Part shown: piece after piece, positions 15,777-24,217 of the stretch | Layout: each line of letters opens with the position of its first letter | Position numbering within the stretch: position 1 is the stretch's first letter | Assembly: GCA_019694655.1 (NCBI GenBank) | Contig: JAIBBN010000015.1 | Span: forward strand, 1 to 64,000 | Source: Leptospirales bacterium | GTDB taxonomy: Bacteria; Spirochaetota; Leptospiria; Leptospirales; Leptonemataceae | Direction of reading: 5' to 3' | Length of the DNA: 64,000 bases | The notes under the pieces: generated by a model | The model's database searches: none | The model's input: the letters and a program-made list of their open reading frames with translations, nothing else | What the model was told of the DNA's origin: nothing | Made by a program: the position numbers and the translations under genes

Positions 15777-17599
15777 TAGGCGACGTCCGACTTTTTGCCT
15801 GCCAGAAGAACTTCTTGATAGCTGCCAATTCGCTCTACTCGCCCTCGGCCTAGCTCCACAATCCGGTCACAGCGTCTGAGAGTTGATATCCTATGAGCTA
15901 CAATAATTATTGTGAGTTCGGCAGACAGCGCGTAAACTGATTCCATCACCGCCTGTTCCGTCTCATCGTCCAAAGCGCTGGTAGCTTCATCCAATAGTAG
16001 GACGCTGGGTGATTTGTAAAGAGCCCGCGCGATGCCCAGACGCTGCCGCTGCCCGCCCGACGTGCGAACGCCATTTTCGCCGACTTGAGTATGATAACCC
16101 ATGGGTAAGGAGTCAATGAATTCGTCTATTTGAGCCATCGCAGCTGCTCTTTTGACCCTATCTACATTGATAGCATCCGCCGAATGTCCAAGGGCGATGT
16201 TTTCGAGAATAGTCGCATCGGCAAAAAAGATATGCTGGGGTACATGAGAAATTTGAGTTTGCCACGATCGAGCGGCTTGCGGATTAAGCGGCGTCCCATC
16301 AATGTCAATGAATCCCGCCGTTGGCGTTAGAAGTCCCATCAGTAAGTCTAGCAAGGTGCTCTTCCCTGATCCGGTGCTTCCGACTATGCCGAGCCTTTCG
16401 CCCTTCTTGATTGAAAAGGACACTGAATGTAGCGCGCGTTCACGTTCGGAATCATGGGCAAAAGCCAATTCATGAATAGAGATTTCTCTCTTAAACGGAA
16501 GTTTTCGAACGCTGTCAGGCTGGCTGAAGGCAGGTATCGGTTGTTCCAGAAGCGCGAGGACATCAAGTAGCATCGGCCTGCTGGAGCGAAGACTTACCCA
16601 GGATGCGTAAGCCATTTGCAAGACAGGCAAGAGTCTTTGAGCGCCGAGGGCCAGTGCAGCGAAAATCGGAATGCTGTTCAAAACAGACCCGGAAGATTCC
16701 TTTGCAATCGGTAAGATTACAACGGCAACCAGGACTATTGCTGCCGTTTCAATTAAAGTCCTGGGGCTACCGGCGACAAACATATTGACAACATTTGCTC
16801 TCGAAAGTCGAGCCTCAATTGTCCGAAACAATCCCGCATAGCGCTCCTGAGTGCCATCCAACAGTACATCTCGGATTCCACCGAGACTCTCCGTTAGCAG
16901 CTTTTTGGAGGCAACCGCTTCGCGTGAGAGTATTATTCCGTTTGCATAGACCTTCCGTCGCACTGTAGTCGCTACAAACAGATAGATGACGGCAAAGCCC
17001 GCAAATAAAACGACCGACTTGCTGGGATCGAGCAAGAAAAGGAACGCCGATACTGAGAGCACTAGCAATGCTCCGTTGATAATTGCGAATACCGGCAAAA
17101 TAACGCCGCTAACCAGCGCCTTAGCCTTGGACGCGCCAATAGCAACTTCAGCGCTGTTTCGGCCAGTATGCACAAAATAAGGTTGATACAATGTCCGGCG
17201 AAAGACATCCACGGCAAGTTCCGCGCCTACGGCGAATGAAAGTGCGGTAGTGAGCCATTGCTGCAAGAGCCTTGCGCCACCAGACAGCACGGTTGCTCCA
17301 ATAAAGAGAATAGTAATTGGAACCAGCAAGTCACCTGGCGTCGCTGCGCCAGTCGCAAAAACAAGGGGACTTGCGAAATTGGACTGAAATACCCGCTCGG
17401 GCATCGTTAGAATTGAAAGAAAAGGCACCAAACTACCAATTGTTAGCGTCTCGGCCGCTGAAGAAAAGACCATAAGCGCTAGAAGTAATGCAAGCTGCCG
17501 CTTGCGGCGAGTTGCCAATTTAGACCAAAGCCTTCGAATGGCGCCTTGCTCTTGCAGTGCAGGGGTATGCGATTGTTCTGCAGCTGATATCGAGTTCAT
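15776..17599 (-). CDS. ABC half-transporter, lipid-linked oligosaccharide flippase type (PglK/MsbA-like)
   Basis: The 607-residue protein has about six N-terminal membrane segments and a C-terminal nucleotide-binding domain with Walker A (GSTGSGKST), signature TSGGQRQRLGIARAL and Walker B (VLLLDEATSALD), then the H-loop in VAHRIS. A single polypeptide with fused membrane and ATPase domains fits PglK-type flippases that move undecaprenyl-linked glycans across the inner membrane. The ATG at 17599 gives an ATGA overlap with the PseB-like gene. No Wzx or Wzy protein is seen in the window, so this is the best candidate exporter for the glycan. Confidence 0.8.
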   Translation of the reverse strand: MNSISAAEQSHTPALQEQGAIRRLWSKLATRRKRQLALLLALMVFSSAAETLTIGSLVPFLSILTMPERVFQSNFASPLVFATGAATPGDLLVPITILFIGATVLSGGARLLQQWLTTALSFAVGAELAVDVFRRTLYQPYFVHTGRNSAEVAIGASKAKALVSGVILPVFAIINGALLVLSVSAFLFLLDPSKSVVLFAGFAVIYLFVATTVRRKVYANGIILSREAVASKKLLTESLGGIRDVLLDGTQERYAGLFRTIEARLSRANVVNMFVAGSPRTLIETAAIVLVAVVILPIAKESSGSVLNSIPIFAALALGAQRLLPVLQMAYASWVSLRSSRPMLLDVLALLEQPIPAFSQPDSVRKLPFKREISIHELAFAHDSERERALHSVSFSIKKGERLGIVGSTGSGKSTLLDLLMGLLTPTAGFIDIDGTPLNPQAARSWQTQISHVPQHIFFADATILENIALGHSADAINVDRVKRAAAMAQIDEFIDSLPMGYHTQVGENGVRTSGGQRQRLGIARALYKSPSVLLLDEATSALDDETEQAVMESVYALSAELTIIIVAHRISTLRRCDRIVELGRGRVERIGSYQEVLLAGKKSDVA

Positions 17600-18597
17600 C
17601 CGACAGAATCCCTCGGGGAGATGTTTCTTTTGATCCACTCCCGAAGCTGCGCCACGCTCATCCAGTCGCCATTGCTATCCGAACGATATGTAAAGCCTTC
17701 CGATACGAGCGCGCCTTTTCCAATCCTCATGGGGTCCTTGTTCCACTGATTGATTGCAGGTAGTATTTTGAAATAGTTTGTATATTCAAAGGTTGTAAGA
17801 GCGTCTTCGATTCCAATCATTTGTTCATGCAGTTTCTCGCCAGGGCGAATTCCGATCACTCGAGTCGCCGTCCCCGGACGTACTGCTTCGGCAATTTGGG
17901 TTATGGTCATCGAAGGAATCTTTCTCACGTATATTTCGCCGCCTTGCATATCTGCGAGCGCATGCCAGACTAGATCAACAGCCTGTTCTAGCGTAATCAT
18001 GAAACGGGTCATACGAGGATCGGTAATAGGTATTGGCTGGTCCTCCGGAAGGGAAGCGAAGAAAGGAATTACGGACCCCCGAGAACCCATGACATTTCCG
18101 TATCGAACAACCGCAAAGCGAGACTGGTGGGCGCCCGCATTGGAATTGCTAGCGACAAAGAGCTTATCCGATGCTAACTTCGACGCGCCGTAGAGGTTCA
18201 CTGGGCTGCTTGCTTTATCAGTAGATAGCGCTACTGTCCGGCGAATACCCCGATCGATACATGCATCGACGAGATTCATTGCGCCAATGACATTGGTCTT
18301 GATGCATTCAAATGGATTGTATTCCGCCGTGGGCACGATTTTTGTTGCGGCGGCGTGAACGACGATATCGACGCCATCTAAAGCGCGTCGCAATCGATCG
18401 ATGTCGCGAATATCTCCAATCAGGAAGCGAACTCGAGGATCTTCGGAAAATAGCGCGGCCATCTCCCACTGTTTCATCTCATCGCGCGAGAAAACAACTA
18501 TGCGAGCTGGATTCCACTTCTTCAGAGTTTCTCGAACAAATGTTCGACCGAAAGAGCCGGTGCCGCCGGTGAGGAGAATCGATGCGCCGTCTAACAC
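17596..18597 (-). CDS. pseB: UDP-GlcNAc 4,6-dehydratase/5-epimerase, PseB type
   Basis: The 333-residue extended SDR shows LLTGGTGSFGRTF near residues 8-20, FSRDEMKQWEM, HAAATKIVP, AEYNPFECIKTN and STDKASSP with LYGASKLASDKLFVASN. These are the diagnostic segments of PseB, the first enzyme of pseudaminic acid synthesis, and fit it better than FnlA/CapE. GTG start at 18597. The later pseudaminate enzymes PseC, PseH, PseG and PseI are not in the window. Its 4-keto product may therefore feed another sugar, for instance through the reductase encoded 12 bases upstream. Confidence 0.8.
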   Translation of the reverse strand: MLDGASILLTGGTGSFGRTFVRETLKKWNPARIVVFSRDEMKQWEMAALFSEDPRVRFLIGDIRDIDRLRRALDGVDIVVHAAATKIVPTAEYNPFECIKTNVIGAMNLVDACIDRGIRRTVALSTDKASSPVNLYGASKLASDKLFVASNSNAGAHQSRFAVVRYGNVMGSRGSVIPFFASLPEDQPIPITDPRMTRFMITLEQAVDLVWHALADMQGGEIYVRKIPSMTITQIAEAVRPGTATRVIGIRPGEKLHEQMIGIEDALTTFEYTNYFKILPAINQWNKDPMRIGKGALVSEGFTYRSDSNGDWMSVAQLREWIKRNISPRDSVG

Positions 18598-18609
18598 TGT
18601 AGCAAATCC

Positions 18610-19587
18610 TTAATGAATTTCCGGCGGGAATTCCGTTGACCGGCTTGTTTGGATGCGATTGCTTTGGCTAAACAACCGGTGCAGCTGAAATGGCCTGTTC
18701 TCGGCAGCCGACTTCAAGTCCCGCAGCTGCCGATCAATATCGCCGAGGCTTGTACCCAAGAGCCTCGCAGTGAAATCGTTACAGAGGGACATATCGCGGG
18801 GCCTTGGCGCGGGGAATTTCTGATCGGAGAGTCTCCCGGCGAAAAACGTGGCGTCTGACTTGCCAAACGTTCGAAGCAGAGCAATCCCAAATTCGTACTT
18901 GCTTAGCCGCTGATCGCCAACTACATGATATACGCCTTTTGCCTGAGCATTGAGAAGTTGCTGGCAACATGCCACCAAGTTATCTACATAGATTGGAGTG
19001 AAGAAGGAGTCTGTAAAAAGGGGCTTCGATTCGCCTTTATCGGCGGCGGCGAGAACCCAGTCGCTCAGCGAGCTTCGACCAGCTGGCGCGTAGCCAAAGA
19101 AATTCGTTCGGATAATGAGCGCCTGCGAGTCAATCTCTAACACCAATCGTTCAGCGAGCGCTTTTGTAAGGCCGTAGACATTGATTGGCGAAATAGGATC
19201 ACTTTCGATATAGTTGCCGCATTCGCCGTCAAAGAGCTGGTCGCTGGAAATATGGACGAATTTCAGTCGAAGTTGAACGCAGGCCCGGCAGAGCCTGGCA
19301 GCGAGAAGAGCATTTGCCTCTACTGCTGCAGCTGGAAACTTTTCGCATTCGTCCACATTAGTTAGTGCTACAGCGTTGACCACGTATGTCGGCTGGATTT
19401 CTTGTAGAAGCCCGACCATGGACTCTGTTGACCATTCAGTCAACTTGTGCCATGGCCGTCCAAGTGGTCGCCCTTCTACTCGACGATGAATCAACTCTAT
19501 TCTGATTCCCTCTGGCTGACAGATGGCCCAGTTCGAACCGAGGAGGCCGTCGCCTCCGAAAATAGCAATGCAGCGGTTCTCATTCAT
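18610..19587 (-). CDS. RmlD-like NAD(P)-dependent sugar reductase
   Basis: The 325-residue SDR begins with [14 protein letters not shown] (residues 8-21) and has [13 protein letters not shown], the ISSDQLFDG catalytic segment and YGLTK, the order found in dTDP-4-keto-rhamnose reductases (RmlD) and related 4-ketosugar reductases. RmlA, RmlB and RmlC are not nearby, so dTDP-rhamnose synthesis is not implied. It overlaps the GDP-fucose-synthase-like gene by four bases and precedes pseB. Reduction of the PseB product or of another 4-keto sugar is a reasonable inference but unproven. Confidence 0.68.
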   Translation of the reverse strand: MNENRCIAIFGGDGLLGSNWAICQPEGIRIELIHRRVEGRPLGRPWHKLTEWSTESMVGLLQEIQPTYVVNAVALTNVDECEKFPAAAVEANALLAARLCRACVQLRLKFVHISSDQLFDGECGNYIESDPISPINVYGLTKALAERLVLEIDSQALIIRTNFFGYAPAGRSSLSDWVLAAADKGESKPLFTDSFFTPIYVDNLVACCQQLLNAQAKGVYHVVGDQRLSKYEFGIALLRTFGKSDATFFAGRLSDQKFPAPRPRDMSLCNDFTARLLGTSLGDIDRQLRDLKSAAENRPFQLHRLFSQSNRIQTSRSTEFPPEIH

Positions 19588-20564
19588 GGAATATGGCGAC
19601 GGGCGCTTGGCGGTATTCCGCTACTTTCGCTCAAGTAATCAGCATAGGCCTGTCGCAATCCTTCGCGCAGTTCCACTTGATGTCGCCAGCCCATTCGATG
19701 TAGTTTCGAAACATCCAGCAGCTTTCGCGGCGTCCCATCCGGACGGCTGACATCGAATGTTACCCGGCCACTGAAGCCTGTCACCTCCCTGATGGCTTCC
19801 GCCAAATTTTGTATGCTAACCTCAATGCCGGAACCAATATTGATGAAATCCCCGCCGTTTGCTACACCCTGAACGTCGTAGTTCCGCATCAAGAACACAC
19901 AAGCACGCGCACAATCATCGGAGTACAAAAACTCGCGCAGGGGCTTGCCAGTGCCCCAGATCACAACTTCTGAATCGCCAGCGGTCTTTGCCTCGTGGAA
20001 GCGCCGAAGGAGAGCTGGGATTACGTGCGAGTTTTCAGGATGATAGTTGTCGCCCGGACCATAAAGATTCGTCGGCATGGCTGAGATGAAATTCGTCCCG
20101 TGCTGACGGTTATAGCTCTGGCACATGATGATGCCGGCGATTTTGGCAACGGCGTACGGTTCGTTGGTTGGCTCCAATTTGCCGGAAAGGAGCTGATCTT
20201 CGTCCATCGGTTGATGGGCAAATTTCGGATAGATGCACGAGGATCCCAGAAATAGAAGTTTCTTCGCGCTATACCGCCAGCAGGCATCGATGATATTGTT
20301 CTGAATCTCCAGATTCGAATAGATGAACTCCGCCGGAAAGGTGTTGTTAGCATGAATTCCGCCAACTTTTGCTGCGGCCAGAAAAACGTAGTCGGGGCGC
20401 TCTTTATCAAAGAAGCTGCGCACCTGGCACTGGTCCTGCAGGTCCAGTTCGGCGTGGGTACGTCCGATCACATTGCGATAGCCGTCGGCCTCTAAGGCCC
20501 GGACAATTGCCGAACCTACCAATCCGCGATGGCCGGCCACGTAGACTTTTGCCGCTCGATCCAT
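19584..20564 (-). CDS. fcl: GDP-L-fucose synthase-like epimerase/reductase
   Basis: The 326-residue protein has [14 protein letters not shown] at 9-22, [20 protein letters not shown] and the catalytic YAVAK, followed by [10 protein letters not shown]. These segments are typical of GDP-L-fucose synthase (WcaG/Fcl), which converts GDP-4-keto-6-deoxymannose into GDP-fucose. The frame runs on to 20672, but the ATG at 20564 gives the normal length and follows the regulator stop by 22 bases. The partner GDP-mannose 4,6-dehydratase is not in the window. It may lie past the left edge, or this enzyme may act on another 4-keto sugar. Confidence 0.82.
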   Translation of the reverse strand: MDRAAKVYVAGHRGLVGSAIVRALEADGYRNVIGRTHAELDLQDQCQVRSFFDKERPDYVFLAAAKVGGIHANNTFPAEFIYSNLEIQNNIIDACWRYSAKKLLFLGSSCIYPKFAHQPMDEDQLLSGKLEPTNEPYAVAKIAGIIMCQSYNRQHGTNFISAMPTNLYGPGDNYHPENSHVIPALLRRFHEAKTAGDSEVVIWGTGKPLREFLYSDDCARACVFLMRNYDVQGVANGGDFINIGSGIEVSIQNLAEAIREVTGFSGRVTFDVSRPDGTPRKLLDVSKLHRMGWRHQVELREGLRQAYADYLSESSGIPPSARRHIP

Positions 20565-20586
20565 GAGAGTTGTCGGCGCTTGCGCC

Positions 20587-20937
20587 CTAGCCCCGCTCCA
20601 GCTCCGGAAACATCTGCTGCGCCGTTTCCGCCTCAGCGGCCAGTTCATCGATCTGCGACTTGAGCTCCTCATATTCCCGGAGCTTGCGTCGAAAAAATCG
20701 CAGCGTCAATCTGGCCTTTTCCTCAATTCCCTGCGGGGTCAAATAGTAAGCATACGCAAACTTATTACGGTTGTTCTTGAAGTTACGCGCCTTGATCCAA
20801 CCTTTCTCGATCAGCGCCGCAAGGCAATAGTTGGTCTTTCCTAAACTTACACCCAGAATGCTGGCCAGCTCGCGCTGGTTCACTTCCGGATGTTCAACCA
20901 GTATGCGCAAGATTCGATGACGGAGTTCGTCGTCCAT
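20587..20937 (-). CDS. MarR-family EPS-associated transcriptional regulator
   Basis: The 116-residue protein has an N-terminal winged helix ([20 protein letters not shown] near residues 18-37, the recognition helix) and a C-terminal coiled-coil-like tail ([18 protein letters not shown]). This is the small EPS-associated MarR type that heads many surface-polysaccharide operons, and a marR gene also opens the Leptospira rfb locus. The ATG at 20937 is preferred to a longer frame to 21036. It is the first gene of the polysaccharide run. A 17-base palindrome lies 132 bases before the start and could be its operator. Confidence 0.85.
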   Translation of the reverse strand: MDDELRHRILRILVEHPEVNQRELASILGVSLGKTNYCLAALIEKGWIKARNFKNNRNKFAYAYYLTPQGIEEKARLTLRFFRRKLREYEELKSQIDELAAEAETAQQMFPELERG

Positions 20938-21068
20938 GGTTGCTTGATCCGCCGGCAAGGCCAGCGGAAGGGGAGAGCGAGCAGGCCTGGCACGGCTTCG
21001 CCAGGTGAGTCCCAGGGCCTCAAAATGCAAGGCCACTAAAATGGCCCTATTGGAAACGTCAAATCATT

Positions 21069-21085
21069 TGTTCAACAGTTGAACA
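21069..21085. promoter_or_regulatory. 17-base palindrome upstream of the polysaccharide operon, candidate operator
   Basis: TGTTCAAC-A-GTTGAACA is a perfect 8-bp inverted repeat around a single central A. With a two-base bulge the symmetry extends to ATTTG/CAAAT on both sides. It sits in the 203-base space between the 2-hydroxyacid dehydrogenase gene and the MarR-type regulator gene. On the minus strand a TTGACG hexamer follows 8 bases downstream, but no good -10 element is evident. The form fits a dimeric winged-helix regulator site. Confidence 0.45.
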
Positions 21086-21140
21086 CAAATCTAACCTGGG
21101 CGCCAGAAAATGGGCGCTGGACATAATGCCGCCTTTTGCC

Positions 21141-22109
21141 TCAAAATTCGCCCTCCAGGGGCGCGGCGCTGGCCAGCGCCTCGCCGCGCAGAAAGCGCAG
21201 GGCGTCTTCTGTGGCGCCTCGTTCCATAGCGGCGCGGGCGTCGGCGGCGCAAGATCCCATATGCTGGGTGAGCAGGATGCGGTCTTCCCCAAGCATCGGC
21301 CCGGTGTAGGGCTCGCTGCCAAAGACATCGAGCGCGGCGCCGCGCAGGTGTGCGCCTCGCACGGCGGCCAGCAAAGCGTCTTCATCCAGAATGCCGCCGC
21401 GCGAGGTCTGCACCAGCCACGAGCCTGCGGGCATGCGCTGCAATTGCGCCGCGCCAATCATGTTGCGGGTAGCCGAGGTCAATGGCAGATGAATGCTGAT
21501 GGCGTCGGAGTTCGCCAGTAGCGTATCCAGATCGGTTTGCTCGGCTGGCAGATCGCCGGCAATGTCCTTCAGCGCTACACGGCGGTCGCGGATATCGTGA
21601 ATTAAGATCTGACGCGGCCGGAAGGGAACGAGCAAGCGCGCCAGATAGGCGCCGGCGCGACCAAAACCAAGGATGCCAATGCGACAATCGCCGATGCGAC
21701 GGCCAATGATCCGATCCCAGCGGCCAGCGCGCATGCCATGGTCGGCCTCGCCAACGGAGCGCATCGTCGCAATCAACAGTCCCAGAGCCAGCTCGCCGAC
21801 GGCGGAAGTTACGGCATCTGGCGTGTAGCTCACGGCGATGCCGCGCTGCCGACATAGCTCCAGCGGCACAGAATCAAGACCAATGCCAACGCGCGCAATC
21901 ATACGCAAAGTTGTGCTTAGCTCAATCAGCGGACGGAGCTCTTCTGAGCCCGCAATGATTACCTGGGCCCTGGCAGCAAGCGAAGCGCTTTCCTCAGCGC
22001 GTAGAATCCGTCCCTCTGGGTTAAGTTGAAAGGGAAAGCCGGAAGAGCGCAGCAGGTCCAGGGGGGCCGCATCAACGCGGCCAAAAGGGAAAGCCGATAC
22101 AAAGATCAT
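21141..22109 (-). CDS. D-isomer-specific 2-hydroxyacid dehydrogenase
   Basis: The 322-residue protein has the NAD-binding motif GFGRAG and the three catalytic signatures of the family: Arg in QTSRGG, Glu in DVFGSEP and His in TQHMGS. It resembles the catalytic part of phosphoglycerate dehydrogenase without a regulatory ACT domain. It could serve serine synthesis or reduce another 2-keto acid. Its ATG overlaps the hepT stop by four bases, so it is translated together with a toxin-antitoxin pair. The next gene downstream is the polysaccharide regulator. Substrate not predictable. Confidence 0.82.
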   Translation of the reverse strand: MIFVSAFPFGRVDAAPLDLLRSSGFPFQLNPEGRILRAEESASLAARAQVIIAGSEELRPLIELSTTLRMIARVGIGLDSVPLELCRQRGIAVSYTPDAVTSAVGELALGLLIATMRSVGEADHGMRAGRWDRIIGRRIGDCRIGILGFGRAGAYLARLLVPFRPRQILIHDIRDRRVALKDIAGDLPAEQTDLDTLLANSDAISIHLPLTSATRNMIGAAQLQRMPAGSWLVQTSRGGILDEDALLAAVRGAHLRGAALDVFGSEPYTGPMLGEDRILLTQHMGSCAADARAAMERGATEDALRFLRGEALASAAPLEGEF

Positions 22110-22537
22110 CTGACTTCGCCGCGATCCAGATAGGCGACAATGGCCGATGCAAACTGTTCTAATGCTTGCAATCCGGACGGCAGCTCGGCGACAATTCGAT
22201 TGGCGTCAACTTGACTGTAGCCGTGGGCAATGCGATTGCGCAGCGCTGTCATCGCCGCCAGTTGCAATGCAAGGTTGTCCGGAAGGATGCCGTGTTGGGC
22301 CAGCGCCAGCGTCGCAGCTGCGGCCGACTCCGGCAGGGTCAGCGCTTCGTCGGTCAGAATATGCGATGCAATATCAACGACTTCCTGAATGCAAACCAGC
22401 AAACTCATTGCGATAGCATCATCGATGTCGGCAGAGGGGACGACGTTTTCCAGTCGGCGGTCCAGACGAATCTGCAAGCGCCGTCTGTGTTCGTTCATCG
22501 TGGTCAGTTTGCGAAGTACTATGTCGCGATTGGTCAT
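22106..22537 (-). CDS. hepT: HepT-like RNase toxin (HEPN family)
   Basis: The 143-residue all-helical protein carries the HEPN RNase motif R-x4-H-x-Y as Arg100, His105 and Tyr107 (RNRIAHGY). In characterised MntA-HepT systems this is an RNase toxin whose tyrosine is AMP-modified and silenced by the partner MntA. The mntA-like gene lies five bases upstream, so both halves are present and the motif residues are intact. It overlaps a 2-hydroxyacid dehydrogenase gene by four bases. Toxicity here is inferred from the family. Confidence 0.85.
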   Translation of the reverse strand: MTNRDIVLRKLTTMNEHRRRLQIRLDRRLENVVPSADIDDAIAMSLLVCIQEVVDIASHILTDEALTLPESAAAATLALAQHGILPDNLALQLAAMTALRNRIAHGYSQVDANRIVAELPSGLQALEQFASAIVAYLDRGEVR

Positions 22538-22542
22538 GATGG

Positions 22543-22941
22543 CTAGGCTCGAAATTGTCGGGCTATTGCCTGCTGCCCAAGAAGGTAGACAGGTTCAAAA
22601 TCCCAGTATTCAAGCGCCGCCCTGGCCTGCCAGGCCGCCCAGGCGCCGGGCTCAAATTCATATAATAGACGTCCATTCCTGGCGATTTCGTTCTTAAGCA
22701 CCGTCGAAGCGCAATCCAGGTTGATGAGGTCGACTTCCCGATGGGCCAGCAGTGAAAATTTCACGCTCATGTTCAACTCGTGCGACAGTGAAAGCGGAAC
22801 GCGCGCCTGCACGGCAATATCCACATCGCTTTTGGAATGAAAGCGCGGCTGCAAAGCCGAGCCAAAGACCGCGGCAAGGCGCAGATCCGCGCCTTCCCGA
22901 ATGGATTCGGTCAGTCGCTGCAAAAGAGATTGCTCAATCAA
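22543..22941 (-). CDS. mntA: MntA-like minimal nucleotidyltransferase antitoxin
   Basis: The 132-residue protein has the minimal nucleotidyltransferase motif GS-x10-DxD: Gly27-Ser28, then Asp39 and Asp41 (SDVDIAV). A later acidic residue in REVDLINLD completes the usual triad. In known pairs this enzyme transfers AMP to the HepT tyrosine and neutralises it. The start is a TTG at 22941 with a GAGGA site 9 bases before it. Here the antitoxin gene comes first and hepT follows. Confidence 0.85.
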   Translation of the reverse strand: MIEQSLLQRLTESIREGADLRLAAVFGSALQPRFHSKSDVDIAVQARVPLSLSHELNMSVKFSLLAHREVDLINLDCASTVLKNEIARNGRLLYEFEPGAWAAWQARAALEYWDFEPVYLLGQQAIARQFRA

Positions 22942-23012
22942 AGAACGAGTCCTCTTACGCTAAAGTCTTGCCCGTCCACTGCAATCCGCAAGCGAAATCA
23001 AGAGGCGGGCAA

Positions 23013-23666
23013 TCAAGAAGGATTCGCATTCTGGATGACCAGGGCTATGCTCTCCAGCGCTTCGCTCAATCCTTCGCCGTTGGTATTGGACACTCCTATG
23101 CTGATATCCTCGTAGCCGGCCTTTTGCCATTGGCGAGATTTCTGCAGCCGTTCTTGCTTGCTCAGCTTATCCCATTTGCTGCGCGCAAAGATCAACTCTC
23201 GTCCTTCGGCTCGACAAAAATCAATTACGCTCAGCTCTTCGTCAGCTGGTTCGCGCCGGCAATCGAGAACCAGTACGGTCAATGAAAGACGAGGAGCGTG
23301 CAGCAGAAACTGATCAACCATGCGTCGCAGCGCAGCGCGCTCAGCGTGCGAAGTTCGCGCGTAGCCGAAGCCCGGCAAATCGGCCAGCACCACGCCCTGC
23401 GGCGGGCAGGCGCCTGGCAGAGCGCGATACAGATTGATGCTGCGCGTCTTGCCCGGTTCGGCGGATGTTCGCGCCAGATTCTTCTGGTCGCAGAGGGCGG
23501 AGATGAGCGACGATTTTCCTGAGTTGGATCGCCCGGTAAATGCTATCAGCGGGGCCGGGCCAGTATCCGGCAGCATTCGGACATCCGGCCACGAGCCCAG
23601 GTAGCGAACCTCGCGCAGAAAACGCAACGCCTCGCGGCGTTCTGTCTTGCGTTGACCCTTATGCAT
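23013..23666 (-). CDS. engB: Ribosome-biogenesis GTPase EngB (YihA/YsxC)
   Basis: The 217-residue protein shows the GTPase motifs in order: G1 GRSNSGKSS, switch I RTSAEPGKTRSI, G3 DLPGFGYA, G4 SKWD (usually TKxD) and a G5-like SNTNGEG. The short single-domain form is EngB, which helps assemble the large ribosomal subunit. The ATG at 23666 is used, because the frame's upstream part to 23795 merely overlaps thpR. It then overlaps the thpR stop by eight bases. It is third in an ispD-thpR-engB run on the minus strand. Confidence 0.9.
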   Translation of the reverse strand: MHKGQRKTERREALRFLREVRYLGSWPDVRMLPDTGPAPLIAFTGRSNSGKSSLISALCDQKNLARTSAEPGKTRSINLYRALPGACPPQGVVLADLPGFGYARTSHAERAALRRMVDQFLLHAPRLSLTVLVLDCRREPADEELSVIDFCRAEGRELIFARSKWDKLSKQERLQKSRQWQKAGYEDISIGVSNTNGEGLSEALESIALVIQNANPS

Positions 23667-24213
23667 CGCGAACCTCGCCTTGCAACGGAAATGACTGGAT
23701 GAGTGTGTGGCGGGCGCCTTCTGGACGCAGTTCGCTGGCAAAGAGACCGAATTCTTCAATCGGAAATGGATCGCTGGCAAAGGCGCTGAATTCATTCAAA
23801 TATTCCTGGAGTCTCTGGTCCGAGACTTGTTTCAGTCGAGCCAGAGTCAGGTGCGGATTGAAACCGCCGCGTTCGACGGGCAATCCAGGCGCACGGCAAC
23901 AGCGTTCTACTGCGCGCTGCAGACCAAGCAAAGCCCCGTTTTGTTCAATGCCAGCCCACAGCGTTGCTCCTGGTCCTTTGCGCCGAAAGCAGCCGACGCC
24001 GCGCAAGCGCAGCTGAAAGGCAGGCATTACAATCCGCTGAAGCCGCTCGCTCAATTCGTCGGCCTGCGCCTCGTCCAGGTCTCCAAGAAACTTCAATGTA
24101 ATATGCATTTGCTCAGCTTCGATCCAGCGTACGCCGGGCAATCCATGGCAAAGCTGCAGCGCAGCTGAGCGCGCACCCTCATCCAGGTCTACGGCCAGGA
24201 AAAAACGCGACAC
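23659..24213 (-). CDS. thpR: RNA 2',3'-cyclic phosphodiesterase (ThpR/LigT)
   Basis: The 184-residue protein has the two HxTx motifs that define 2H phosphoesterases: HITL (MHITLKFLGDL, about residues 36-46) and HLTL (NPHLTLARLK). It opens with FLAVDLDE, as is usual for ThpR. These enzymes open 2',3'-cyclic phosphates at RNA ends, and in vivo roles are little known. GTG start at 24213, four bases after the ispD stop. The length is normal for the family. Confidence 0.88.
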   Translation of the reverse strand: MSRFFLAVDLDEGARSAALQLCHGLPGVRWIEAEQMHITLKFLGDLDEAQADELSERLQRIVMPAFQLRLRGVGCFRRKGPGATLWAGIEQNGALLGLQRAVERCCRAPGLPVERGGFNPHLTLARLKQVSDQRLQEYLNEFSAFASDPFPIEEFGLFASELRPEGARHTLIQSFPLQGEVRDA

Positions 24214-24217
24214 CGGC

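Noticed and set aside
21031-21046. GGCCA/TGGCC inverted repeat as a terminator before the regulator gene
   Set aside because: The stem is only 5 bp, has no T-run, and lies upstream of the gene it would have to end.
22106-22941. MntA-HepT pair as part of a mobile element
   Set aside because: No transposase, integrase, terminal repeat or target duplication was found around it.
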